Of a stretch of 64,000 bases of DNA, positions 7,436-16,252 are shown one piece after another; position 1 is the first letter of the stretch; every line of letters begins with the position of its first letter. Both the position numbers and the translations under genes were made by a program. The stretch lies in the NCBI GenBank assembly GCA_045105775.1, contig JBGCDW010000035.1, positions 26,855 to 90,854 of the forward strand, in the 5' to 3' direction. A model generated the notes under the pieces. The model made no database searches. It was not told the DNA's origin and worked only from the letters and a program-made list of their open reading frames with translations. This DNA is from Aureispira sp045105775. GTDB taxonomy: Bacteria; Bacteroidota; Bacteroidia; Chitinophagales; Saprospiraceae.

Positions 7436-9622
7436 CTATGGCAACTCTTTGTGGCGCGTATCTACAATATTGGAAGCAAACCAAGTCAGTATAAGACCTA
7501 GTACTGTCCCAATAGCAAACGTTATCATTCTATTTTGGAACCACGACATCCAATTACCTATTAGCAATAAAGCTACCGTAAAGATTACCAAGTAAAAAAT
7601 TCTAAATGAGCCACTATAAAACAGTATATCACGCACTTTCCAATCGAGTACAGAAAAGGCAAAACTTATACATATAAATATAGCGATAAAAAACAGTGTG
7701 GCAAAAATCAAATTTCTGTATCGGTACAATAAATATTCAATAGTATAAGAAATTTTATTTTCCTTTTCAATAGTAACCAATGTGTACGCTCCTTTTTCTG
7801 CATTCCAAACTCGCTTATCTACAAAACTCCGTTCTATAGTTGCCCATAGTTCTGTATGTGCATAATCACCTCCCAAGGCCCAAATTCCAACGCCCCCCAA
7901 TTCCTTATCTACAACAAAATCAAACTTCTTACCCAACGAAGTGGAATTATCAAAATAGATTTTGTAAACGCCTCCAATCGAATCTCGCACCGTAGCTTCT
8001 AATGAATGGGTTGCCTTATCATAATCAATACTAGCCCGATCCATTTCTGCCAAACTTACAATTTCACTATAAGGCATATATCCTTCAAAATCCTTTTTAC
8101 CTGTTACATCCTTATACCATACCGCACCATGATAAGCTACCCCTAAAACCAAACTTCCATAATGGTCATTACCAATCTTATCTTTATAATGGTCAATAAG
8201 TTGATTAAGATCCAATTCTTGTGTATCTACTTCTGCTTGGACTGCAATATCCCTAAACAAATCATACTCTCTAAATACTAACGTATCTCGCTTGGGTTCA
8301 AACAAAAAGAAATTAATATTATCGGCACGTTTGGTTGCGGGGACTTCTTGCGATAACAGACCAATACAGTTAGTGCGGCGCAATAATCGCGCAATAGACG
8401 GCTGCTGCCAAAGTGGTCGGCTATTGGCATCTCTGGTTATTTTTATCGTATTGAGTACATCGGTTATATCATAAGGTTCGTATTCTAAGTTATCATAAGC
8501 ACGATTAATATAGTAATTGAGAGAATCTCTCAAACGTGTGGTATAATCTATATCTCCAATTATAGTTACCTCTGAAATAGTATAAGAAACCGACAACAGT
8601 TCTTCTAAATTGGTGTAAATTTCGTACAAACATACAGTAGACCGAATATTAGCATCCAAATCCGTAAGCGGTGTCAAGGGGCCTTCCTTTAGTTGTGTCG
8701 ATTGAATATGAAAATTGTAGGTGCCAATGACAAACAAATCTACCCAAGGCTTGAGTTTTGGCAAATCGTAAATGTTGTCCTTATCATAAATGGGAACAGA
8801 CATACTGATAACATAATTGTGGTCTGCTTCTCTAATAGCAAAAGACAAATCTTTTACAAAAGTTATAAAATTATCTTTTTGGTTGCTTGGTACATCTTCA
8901 AAATTGATATCAATGCCATCCGCGCCTGATCGTGCCAAAATAGTGATCAAACTATCAATCAGGTTGGTCTGCACATCGGGTTCACTAGTAAAAAATATCT
9001 CATTGTTATCTTCTCCCCTATTACTCACGGTTAATAAAACCTTGCAAGTGTCCAAGTGTGCAGTTGTAATCAAATCACTATTCATGAAGTCATACATTGC
9101 TTGAAAATTACCATACCCTCCTGTAAATGGATTGACTTCATAACCAAAATAAGCCAAATGTGTCAAAAGGCGATAATTATAGGTTTTGTAGGTATCCCCT
9201 TCCCAATAGGGATGCCAGCCCATAATAGTCAAATTTTGCTTGGGTTTGATGTCTCCTGTACTTCTGTAAATTTTTCCTCGCTTATTGCGCCATGCAGAAT
9301 TTTCTAGGGATGTATTGTAACGCTCATAACGACTATTTACCGCCTTGTTTATCCGTTTTTGCTCCAAGTCTGTTGGTATATTCCACCACTCATACGACAA
9401 CATCAATAGACGTTGTTCATTAATTTTATCATCTACACGCTCCTGAATAGAGGGCGTAGCTTGTAGCGATTTACGGCGATCCAAACGTACGTTTTCTAGA
9501 GAATCAAACTGATCCCTAAACAAAGGCGAGGATTGACTGCTTGCTTCCCATGGCCCGGCCATAACAAACAAACAAATAAATAGTGAGAAGGTCTTTATTG
9601 TGTGATTCATATTGTTGGTCAT
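7436..9622 (-). CDS. secreted, membrane-anchored GH18-like protein (copy 1)
   Basis: This 728-residue protein has an N-terminal signal peptide (hydrophobic core about 10-22, ending near SSQ30). A GH18 fold starts at GWHPYWEGD (about 135). The catalytic-type motif is DGIDINFE at 235-242: the glutamate is kept, but the aspartate two residues before it, needed in active chitinases, is asparagine. GGVGIWALGGD near residue 600 is the last strand of the barrel. An insertion of about 120 residues sits in the middle of the barrel. Three hydrophobic helices at about 630-715 would fix it in the inner membrane with the sugar-binding domain in the periplasm. It may bind or slowly cut glycans such as peptidoglycan. 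A paralogue lies 43 nt upstream. Confidence 0.75.
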   Translation of the reverse strand: MTNNMNHTIKTFSLFICLFVMAGPWEASSQSSPLFRDQFDSLENVRLDRRKSLQATPSIQERVDDKINEQRLLMLSYEWWNIPTDLEQKRINKAVNSRYERYNTSLENSAWRNKRGKIYRSTGDIKPKQNLTIMGWHPYWEGDTYKTYNYRLLTHLAYFGYEVNPFTGGYGNFQAMYDFMNSDLITTAHLDTCKVLLTVSNRGEDNNEIFFTSEPDVQTNLIDSLITILARSGADGIDINFEDVPSNQKDNFITFVKDLSFAIREADHNYVISMSVPIYDKDNIYDLPKLKPWVDLFVIGTYNFHIQSTQLKEGPLTPLTDLDANIRSTVCLYEIYTNLEELLSVSYTISEVTIIGDIDYTTRLRDSLNYYINRAYDNLEYEPYDITDVLNTIKITRDANSRPLWQQPSIARLLRRTNCIGLLSQEVPATKRADNINFFLFEPKRDTLVFREYDLFRDIAVQAEVDTQELDLNQLIDHYKDKIGNDHYGSLVLGVAYHGAVWYKDVTGKKDFEGYMPYSEIVSLAEMDRASIDYDKATHSLEATVRDSIGGVYKIYFDNSTSLGKKFDFVVDKELGGVGIWALGGDYAHTELWATIERSFVDKRVWNAEKGAYTLVTIEKENKISYTIEYLLYRYRNLIFATLFFIAIFICISFAFSVLDWKVRDILFYSGSFRIFYLVIFTVALLLIGNWMSWFQNRMITFAIGTVLGLILTWFASNIVDTRHKELP

Positions 9623-9665
9623 AACAAAGAAAAGAAAGCTGCTAGGGGGTGTTCTAAAGTTAGTA

Positions 9666-11570
9666 TTAAGGAGTCATAGATTTTCTCTTGCTGAAATATT
9701 GCCACCCAATCCAACTCATCAAAGCTCCAAAAATAACTCCTACCAATAAGGGCAATGTAGTTCCCTTGAATAACCCCATATAACCGCCCAATAGAAGTAT
9801 AAGTACGGTAATAAATAACATAAACAAAATCCGAAACCGCCCCCCTTGGAAAAGTGCTTGACGCACATTAACATTAAATAATGCTGCACAGAATCCAATT
9901 GACATAAAAATAGCAATATAGAAAAGTACTGCTAATAAATAGATAGAATTTTCGCGAAAGTTATTGCTGCGAGCATTCAACTCTTTTAGTTTTTCATTCA
10001 CTGGTTTAACATATACCATAAATTCATCTGATAGCACACTCTCCAAACGATAAAATCCAGCATCGTTCCCCAAAAACTGTACACCCACACCTCCCAAACG
10101 ATTGTTTATGATAAATTGATATTTCTTTCGAAGGCTCATCGTATCATCATAATATAACGTGACATCAACTGGAATATCTCCTGCCATAGTATCTACATTA
10201 TAATAATCATAATACTTAAAATAATGGTAATTTTCAACACTATCATACCCCGCTCGCACACCAGGGTAACGTTCGTAATTATCTATTTGCATTAAAAAAT
10301 CAAACTGTATATCATCAAAAGTTACATACTGCATATCCATAACCTCTTCCGTTACACCATCTGAATACCACAACGTCCCCGAATAAGGCACCGCCAATAT
10401 CAAACGGTCACTATACAAAGGCCCTAAAGTGGCAAGATAGTTATCAACGGAAGAACGTACATCTGGTTTCTTGGTTATTTTGTTATAATTTAAGGGAGAA
10501 GTTGGTCCTTTGATCAGTTTTTCAGGCGTTTGTTCAAATCCAAATCCTTTCACTACAAAAATATCTACAAAATTTTGTAGCAATGACAAATCGTATACTT
10601 CATCAGGATCATAGGCAGGAACCGTTAGGAAGATAAAACTAGTGTCGCCTCTTGCTGCTGTAATATTAGTCGAAAGCGTTCGGACAAAGCGATAAAAATC
10701 GTCTTTTAGCTCTACATTGACCCCTTCAAAATTGATTTCAATGCCATCGGCATTCGTAGAATCCAAAATATAGATCAAAGAATCTATTAAACGGCGCTGT
10801 GCTATATTATTATTATTCAAGAAAAGGCGCACATTATCCTCTCCATGACAGGTTACTGACAATAAAGCGCTACAGCCCTGATCTTGAGCAGTTTGAACAA
10901 ATTCACTGGCCAAAAATTGATTAATTACTCGTGGATTTTGAGGGCCACCCTGACTTGGATTAATGTCATATGAATAATACGAAACCACATTGAACAGCCC
11001 AAAATCATAGCCTTTGTACAAATCTCCCATCCAATAGGGGTGCCAGCCATAAATAATCATAGGGCGACTATCGTCCCATACCATTCGTGTTTCTCTCAAA
11101 AGCTTGCGGTCTATATTGCGCAAAGAGTCTTCTATGGCTTTGATCTGAGCACGAAGATCTAATTCGGCATCACTGGGCATTGTTGCCCAAACTCCTAACA
11201 ACTCTACATAACGTACATCATTATCATTATCCGTCAGACTCTCTCTCCTCTCTTCATCTTCTATCAATTTATCCAATGTTGGATTATCACGATCTACAGG
11301 AGCTGCTCTTCCGCCTTTTAGAGAACGTTTTAGACTTCGTTTAGTAGCCAATGCTTTTTGACGACCAGCACGTTTTAAAGCACGCTCTGGTGCAGCCGCC
11401 GCTCGACGACTCGTACTTTTAACAATACGTCCAGGCTGTGCAGCTAGCCGAGCAGTTCTTCTTGCAACTTGGCCTTTGATATCTTGGGTCTGTCCTGAGT
11501 ATGTCCAAAAGCAACAAAACATCCACAAGAAACAATATTTTAGGTAGTTATTTATAGTACAATTCATCCG
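9666..11570 (-). CDS. secreted, membrane-anchored GH18-like protein (copy 2)
   Basis: This is a paralogue of the next gene downstream, with the same order of parts: signal peptide, GH18-like barrel from YGWHPYWMGD, and three C-terminal membrane helices. I chose the ATG at 11570 (MNCTINNYLKYCFLWMFCC); a GTG at 11591 would add seven residues. The catalytic-type motif is DGIEINFE, so two of the usual acidic positions are changed while the final glutamate stays. Between signal peptide and barrel is a strongly basic Arg/Ala/Lys-rich stretch of about 55 residues (for example RRTARLAAQPGRIVK), not present in copy 1. That stretch could bind anionic polymers. Copy 2 lacks the middle barrel insertion of copy 1. 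Confidence 0.75.
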   Translation of the reverse strand, partial: RMNCTINNYLKYCFLWMFCCFWTYSGQTQDIKGQVARRTARLAAQPGRIVKSTSRRAAAAPERALKRAGRQKALATKRSLKRSLKGGRAAPVDRDNPTLDKLIEDEERRESLTDNDNDVRYVELLGVWATMPSDAELDLRAQIKAIEDSLRNIDRKLLRETRMVWDDSRPMIIYGWHPYWMGDLYKGYDFGLFNVVSYYSYDINPSQGGPQNPRVINQFLASEFVQTAQDQGCSALLSVTCHGEDNVRLFLNNNNIAQRRLIDSLIYILDSTNADGIEINFEGVNVELKDDFYRFVRTLSTNITAARGDTSFIFLTVPAYDPDEVYDLSLLQNFVDIFVVKGFGFEQTPEKLIKGPTSPLNYNKITKKPDVRSSVDNYLATLGPLYSDRLILAVPYSGTLWYSDGVTEEVMDMQYVTFDDIQFDFLMQIDNYERYPGVRAGYDSVENYHYFKYYDYYNVDTMAGDIPVDVTLYYDDTMSLRKKYQFIINNRLGGVGVQFLGNDAGFYRLESVLSDEFMVYVKPVNEKLKELNARSNNFRENSIYLLAVLFYIAIFMSIGFCAALFNVNVRQALFQGGRFRILFMLFITVLILLLGGYMGLFKGTTLPLLVGVIFGALMSWIGWQYFSKRKSMTP

Positions 11571-11642
11571 TATGAATATGTTTTTTGGCACAAAAGGGGT
11601 GATTATAAGTTTATTTTGATAATAGCACAGGGGGTATTACCA

Positions 11643-12719
11643 TTATCCTTCTTCTGGCTTAAGAACTCTTAGTGTTTTTTCTCTGAAAATTTCTTGCACT
11701 CGTTCTCGTACAATATATTCATTATAATAAATACGATCTAGCTTAAACTTCACAAATTTAATATAAACAGGCACTCCTGTAGTTGTATTAAAATTTCGTA
11801 TACTCAACAACAGTTCCTTATACTTGCTAGCACTACTAATAGGTATTCGTCCATAAAAATCACCTCGTTTATCTCGACGGGTCAAACGCGGTTTACGATC
11901 CATATTATTGTATTTTTCTGGATTCATAAACTTAAACATCACATCTCTCGAAATAGAGGAAGAGCTGAGTGGTAGAAGATTCGTTACGCCCAGACCATAA
12001 GCCATCAAAGGCTCATTAATCCCCAAAATTTGCCAGTTAGGTGGCGGGTTGGCTTTGAGTTGGTTATAGGCTTGTATGGATTCATCTCCCAAACCAACCC
12101 AATAAGCTGCATATTGATACTCTGTTTCATCATCTTTAAGCAATTCTTCTAAAATAGTAGAATCGCTTACCGCTCCATAATTGAACGCAGGATTTAAAAC
12201 AAACTCATACTCTGCCAAATCAGGTACTGGTATAGTGTCATCACGATATTTTTTGACGGTATCACGAAAGGCAGAAAAAATGACATCATGTAAATACAGC
12301 GTATCTTTATTTATTGTACTTCGCTGTTTAAAAATCTTGATATCTAACTCTTTTTTAAACACATTACCATTGGTAAAATGAAAAGCATAAGTTCCCGATT
12401 TAGCTACTGTAATCAGTGCTCTATCCAGTTTTTCTATTTTCTTATTAATATACTGAAAATCAGAATTAGGAATATCAATTGTCAGGCGCCAGAGCTTTCC
12501 TCTCATAGGAGTGATAGAAACAATGAGATCTTCTCCTGCTTCTAAATCAAATGTTTTATGTAACGTCTGTAGAGGTCCAATCTGTTCTAGACTATTAAAT
12601 AACTCTACCTTTTCTTGTGCTTGTGCAGTCGCTACAAATAAAAATCCTGACAACCAGAGAAAGAGGAAGAATTGTTTCAGGGAGGACACGAATTGGCAAA
12701 TGGTGTGATATGTTGGCAT
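11643..12719 (-). CDS. secreted protein of unknown function, linked to the GH18-like pair
   Basis: The ATG at 12719 gives MPTYHTICQFVSS followed by a hydrophobic segment (FFLFLWLSGFLFVATAQAQ) that reads as a signal peptide; a TTG at 12734 would add five residues. The mature part of about 325 residues begins with a small beta domain whose GTYAFHFTNGNVFKKELDI resembles GOLD-type binding domains. The second half has no motif I recognise and ends in a basic helix (ERVQEIFREKTLRVL). It is the first of three consecutive minus-strand genes separated by 43-72 nt, so it is probably in an operon with the two GH18-like genes. Confidence 0.65.
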   Translation of the reverse strand: MPTYHTICQFVSSLKQFFLFLWLSGFLFVATAQAQEKVELFNSLEQIGPLQTLHKTFDLEAGEDLIVSITPMRGKLWRLTIDIPNSDFQYINKKIEKLDRALITVAKSGTYAFHFTNGNVFKKELDIKIFKQRSTINKDTLYLHDVIFSAFRDTVKKYRDDTIPVPDLAEYEFVLNPAFNYGAVSDSTILEELLKDDETEYQYAAYWVGLGDESIQAYNQLKANPPPNWQILGINEPLMAYGLGVTNLLPLSSSSISRDVMFKFMNPEKYNNMDRKPRLTRRDKRGDFYGRIPISSASKYKELLLSIRNFNTTTGVPVYIKFVKFKLDRIYYNEYIVRERVQEIFREKTLRVLKPEEG

Positions 12720-13038
12720 TGTGTTAAAGTACAATTTTTTATACCTGATGCAGTGGCGTATAAGGGTTGATTATTAAATAATATAAACTCTAATTACCTG
12801 AAAACAAAAAGCTTACAGCTTTTGCTTTTCCTTTTATTTGGAATATTAAAATATTGAATTCATGGCTTATCCCTCAATTTAATTCTTTTTTTTAAGAACA
12901 TTGAATAAATGTTGCCTCTATATTGAACTTCTTAAAAATCCATCGCAACAATTGAGCACTAAAATAGTCTCTTTTTGTACCGTATACTGTTAGTACTCTT
13001 ATTATCAAATACTTGACTAGTCTTCGTAAGTAGACAAA
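12720..13038 (-). other. AT-rich intergenic stretch
   Basis: This stretch of about 320 nt lies between the GH18-linked gene and the terminator of the transglycosylase gene. It should hold the promoter of the three-gene group, but I found no complete TTG-N19-TAnnTTTG pair. No reading frame with coding character is visible. Confidence 0.5.
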
Positions 13039-13070
13039 AAAAAGGAACTACCTAAAGGCAATTCCTTTTT
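13039..13070 (-). terminator. terminator of the lytic transglycosylase gene
   Basis: AAAAAGGAA (13039-13047) pairs with TTCCTTTTT (13062-13070) around a small inner hairpin (CCT/AGG). On the minus strand the stem ends in a T-rich run, about 80 nt after the stop codon of the transglycosylase gene. Confidence 0.75.
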
Positions 13071-13150
13071 ATTATGTTATTCTTACGGATAGTCCGCCAA
13101 GGGTCATTATTAGTTTTATACTAATTATAGGATAATATAGAATGGCATTT

Positions 13151-15547
13151 CTACTGAACAGGAATTTTTAACTTCATTCCTTCTCTCAAAATATCTCTCG
13201 AAGTCAACTCATTTAGTAACAAAATATCTCTCGAAGTTGCTCTTGGGTAGCGACGTTGGATTTCCCAGATCGTTTCATTTTTCTTAACAACATACAATTC
13301 ATACTTAGTAGTATTTAATGGTGCTGCTTCTTGTATTTGAACTTGGTTTGATCTTTCTTGTTTGTTAGCTTTCTCTGCTGCTCTTCGTACTATTGCACGT
13401 GCCTCTTCAATTTTTCTAGCTTCTTCAAAGACCAATTGGCGCGCTTCCTCTGCTTTACGTTCTTCCTCTGCTTTCTCCATTGCTACTAACGCTGCTTGAC
13501 GCGCTTTCTCTGCTTGGCGTGCTTCCTCTGCTCTTTGAGCAGCAGCTATCGCAGCTTGGCGCGCTTCCTCTGCTTGACGTGCTTCTTCTGCTTGGCGTGC
13601 TTCCTCTGCTTGGCGTGCTTCCTCTGCTTTTTGAGCAGCAGCTATCGCAGCTTGGCGCGCTTCCTCTGCTTGGCGTGCTTCCTCTGCTTTTTGAGCAGCA
13701 GCTATCGCGGCTTGGCGCGCTTCCTCTGCTTTTTGAGCAGCAGCTATCGCAGCTTGACGCGCTTCCTCTGCTTGCGTTGGGGCATTGGTAATTTTTTTAC
13801 TTTGAGCTTTTAAGTATGTAATAGCCTGTTTTTCTTCCTTAGTGGTTGTCGTGAATACGGTTGCATTGGTAGCAGCTCTTTCTTTATTGTACAAATCTGT
13901 ACTCTGCTCCTTCACATTTTGCCAAGCCATTGTTTCCGCTTGTTCTTTTGTTGCATTAGGTGCAACCGCTCTAGGAACAGCAGGAGCTGCGGTTTCAGTG
14001 TTAGTAGCGGTAGCAGCAACAGCGGGAATACGCAAACGGCGCTGACGGGTACGAGTTTGCGAAACTTCATTAATAACATTAGGTTTTTGAGCACGCTGTG
14101 CTGTAATAGCAGTTGGTTTATTAGACAACTCGTAAGGGTTATCTTTGCTAGTTGTTTTTACTCTGTTGGCATTATTGGTAGCCGCTACCGATGCTATGGT
14201 AGTTTTGGAGGCTAGTTTTTTCTTGTTCTTCTTAATAGTAGTGTAAACAGGAGCGGTTAACGCTCTTTTTTGTTGGTCATCTAGGCCAACAACCTTCAAA
14301 GAGGGGATAGAAATACGCTCAATTGTAGGCGGTGCAAATTGTTTTTTCAAAGCATCCTTAGGTACTCGATATTTTCTGACCGCAATCACATCTCCTTTAT
14401 TAATAATATGATTAGGAGTCCAGCCATTCCAAAACATGGCATCTTCTCTAGAAAAACGATGTGCTCGCATCAATTTACGCAACTCATACTCATTATTTAC
14501 ACGACGAATGCACTTAATAGGATTTTCAGTACGCATGTTAATAATACGATTGTAAGCTGCTTCATAATTTCTAAATTTAGCTACAATACGGGCAGGCAAT
14601 ACTAAAATGTGGTTACTTCCGCTAGAAGGCACATAATTTTTGATATATCCTGGATTAAGGCGTTTTAGTGTGTCCTTGTTAATATCGTAATACTGGCTTA
14701 ATTGACTCAGCGTTTGGTACCCCGGCTCTAGATGAATAGAATCTGTCAAAACAAGATCTGGATGTTGTTTTTTGATTTCCAATTCATGTAAATGGTGATA
14801 TTCGTAAGAATAAGCTACCGCCATAAAGTAAGGCACGTACATTTGTGTTTCTCTAGGCAAGGAAGAGCGAATATCCCAAAAATCTTTGTTGTTACCTTTT
14901 ACATAACGATCCACTCGTCCAGGGCCACAGTTGTAGGCTGCTAAGGCAAGCGGCCAATCTCCATAGCGTTTGTACAAATTGGACAACATAGTAGCAGCAG
15001 CATTAGATGCTTTGTGTGTGTCACTTCGCTCATCTAAATAAGAGGTTACCGTCAGACCATATAATTTAGCTGTTCCAGGAATAAATTGCCACAAACCAAC
15101 TGCTGCAGCGTGAGAACGCGCCACTCCATTTAGATTGGATTCTACAATAGGTAGATACTTGATATGATGTGGAATGTTTTTCTCTGCTAAGTATTCTTCA
15201 AAAATAGGAAAATAAACCTCTGTCAAACCGAGTGTGCGTTCTGTAGCAGAACGATAACGTTCGGTTCGATGAATAATGTGGTTCTTAATTTCGGTTGTAA
15301 GACGATACTGAATGGCACCAGACATTTCGAGAAAACGAGCCTTGTAGTGCTCATCTGTAAAGGTGGGATAATCAGGATCATTGGACCCGTAATCATTCAT
15401 TAGATGTCCCATGTTCCTAACAAGTAACTTGCCTAATTCTTCATCTATTTCAGGGTAGTCGTTGGGTCTAGCAAGGGTAGCAAAAGTGCTTCCTATCATT
15501 ATCAAAAGTAATAGGGTTACTCTTGATACAGGTTGAGTGAATTTCAT
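13151..15547 (-). CDS. MltD-like membrane-bound lytic transglycosylase with LysM domains
   Basis: This 798-residue protein has a signal peptide (core about 8-24). The SLT domain at about 110-230 contains YLPIVESNLN, whose E136 is the catalytic glutamate. It also has AAVGLWQFIPGTA and ALAAYNCGPGRV, all standard for family 1 transglycosylases, which cut peptidoglycan to 1,6-anhydro products. LysM-like units follow at about 265-320 and 350-390, and a last LysM (YVVKKNETIWEIQRRYP) ends the protein. Between them is a long low-complexity region with repeated AEEARQAAIAAAQK units that should form a helix long enough to span part of the periplasm. Ordinary MltD proteins lack such a helix. The gene stands alone, with its own terminator. 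Confidence 0.9.
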   Translation of the reverse strand: MKFTQPVSRVTLLLLIMIGSTFATLARPNDYPEIDEELGKLLVRNMGHLMNDYGSNDPDYPTFTDEHYKARFLEMSGAIQYRLTTEIKNHIIHRTERYRSATERTLGLTEVYFPIFEEYLAEKNIPHHIKYLPIVESNLNGVARSHAAAVGLWQFIPGTAKLYGLTVTSYLDERSDTHKASNAAATMLSNLYKRYGDWPLALAAYNCGPGRVDRYVKGNNKDFWDIRSSLPRETQMYVPYFMAVAYSYEYHHLHELEIKKQHPDLVLTDSIHLEPGYQTLSQLSQYYDINKDTLKRLNPGYIKNYVPSSGSNHILVLPARIVAKFRNYEAAYNRIINMRTENPIKCIRRVNNEYELRKLMRAHRFSREDAMFWNGWTPNHIINKGDVIAVRKYRVPKDALKKQFAPPTIERISIPSLKVVGLDDQQKRALTAPVYTTIKKNKKKLASKTTIASVAATNNANRVKTTSKDNPYELSNKPTAITAQRAQKPNVINEVSQTRTRQRRLRIPAVAATATNTETAAPAVPRAVAPNATKEQAETMAWQNVKEQSTDLYNKERAATNATVFTTTTKEEKQAITYLKAQSKKITNAPTQAEEARQAAIAAAQKAEEARQAAIAAAQKAEEARQAEEARQAAIAAAQKAEEARQAEEARQAEEARQAEEARQAAIAAAQRAEEARQAEKARQAALVAMEKAEEERKAEEARQLVFEEARKIEEARAIVRRAAEKANKQERSNQVQIQEAAPLNTTKYELYVVKKNETIWEIQRRYPRATSRDILLLNELTSRDILREGMKLKIPVQ
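13480..13780 (-). repeat. degenerate tandem repeats inside the transglycosylase gene
   Basis: On the plus strand the unit CGCTTCCTCTGCTTGGCGTG and variants recur about 14 times, alternating with blocks of TTTGAGCAGCAGCTATCGC. They encode 6-residue AEEARQ and 8-residue AAIAAAQK modules in phase. Lengths are multiples of three, so gain or loss of units would change the length of the coiled coil without breaking the frame. Confidence 0.85.
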
Positions 15548-15667
15548 TGCTATGGATAATTTTTCCTAATTGGAGGCGCGTAATTATTGGTATTCTTTTC
15601 ACAAATAGTTTGAAAAATACAAAAGAGTGACATACAAAGTTATAAAATTATAAGACCTTTCCAAAAA

Positions 15668-15777
15668 ACAGCTAACAAAGCATAGTTTTAAGATAATTTC
15701 TGCCAAAGCAGAATCTAGACCAAGAGAAATTGTTCTTTTTCTTTGGAATAGGAAAAACTAAGCTGTTATGCTTTGTA
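15668..15777. other. structured intergenic element between tatA and the transglycosylase gene
   Basis: A perfect 10-bp outer stem (ACAAAGCATA 15675-15684 with TATGCTTTGT 15767-15776) encloses at least one strong hairpin (TTCTGC 15698-15703 with GCAGAA 15708-15713). A weaker hairpin is built on CCAAGAGAAA and TTTCTTTGG (15719-15746). The bases around the outer stem also contain AACAGCT and AGCTGTT copies that could pair in another way. The remaining 349-nt gap shows no gene. This could be a small RNA, a complex terminator for tatA, or a decayed repeat; the strand is not clear. Confidence 0.4.
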
Positions 15778-15896
15778 TATTGTTCATTGGATGGATACCA
15801 AATTATAACTGTATAGTATTATCTTTTGTTATGTAGCTGTTCTAAATATTTTTATTTTTACTCTCAAAAAACCAAAACAATTACAGTGCTTTTCTA

Positions 15897-16124
15897 CTAT
15901 TTATTAGAATTTTCTTCAATTTTAATTTTTTCTTTATCTCCTTCGCGCATTCCTTCTCTAAATTCTTTGGCTACAGAGTCTCTTGCATTGTTAAATTCGC
16001 TTACTCCTTTTCCTAGACCGCGCATTAATTCAGGAATTTTCTTGCCTCCAAACAGCAATAAAATCACAAAGAAGATTAATAACATCTCTGGTCCTAGAAA
16101 ATTCATTAAGAATATTGTATTCAT
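15897..16124 (-). CDS. tatA: Sec-independent translocase protein TatA/E
   Basis: This 75-residue protein has the TatA layout. A short N-terminal membrane helix (GPEMLLIFFVILLLFGGKKI) is followed by the FGxKKIPEL hinge and an amphipathic helix (LGKGVSEFNNARDSVAKEF), with a charged tail. TatA forms the pore-like multimer that moves folded proteins across the inner membrane. No tatC gene is adjacent, which is common in Bacteroidota. The ATG at 16124 gives MNTIFLMNFLG; the ATG six codons in is also possible. Confidence 0.93.
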   Translation of the reverse strand: MNTIFLMNFLGPEMLLIFFVILLLFGGKKIPELMRGLGKGVSEFNNARDSVAKEFREGMREGDKEKIKIEENSNK

Positions 16125-16252
16125 CCTATTTTATGTTTTATAGTAATTACTAGTTGTCTTGTCTATGTGTACTTTTATAATGACGTGCTTCAAAGGTACG
16201 ACTTTTAATTCAATTGCGTTTCTGCTGGCTTGTAAATAAGCCTTTTTGGCCA

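Noticed and set aside
13480..13813. Long Leu/Cys-rich frames on the plus strand
   Set aside because: They are the opposite-strand shadows of the Ala/Glu repeats in the transglycosylase gene.
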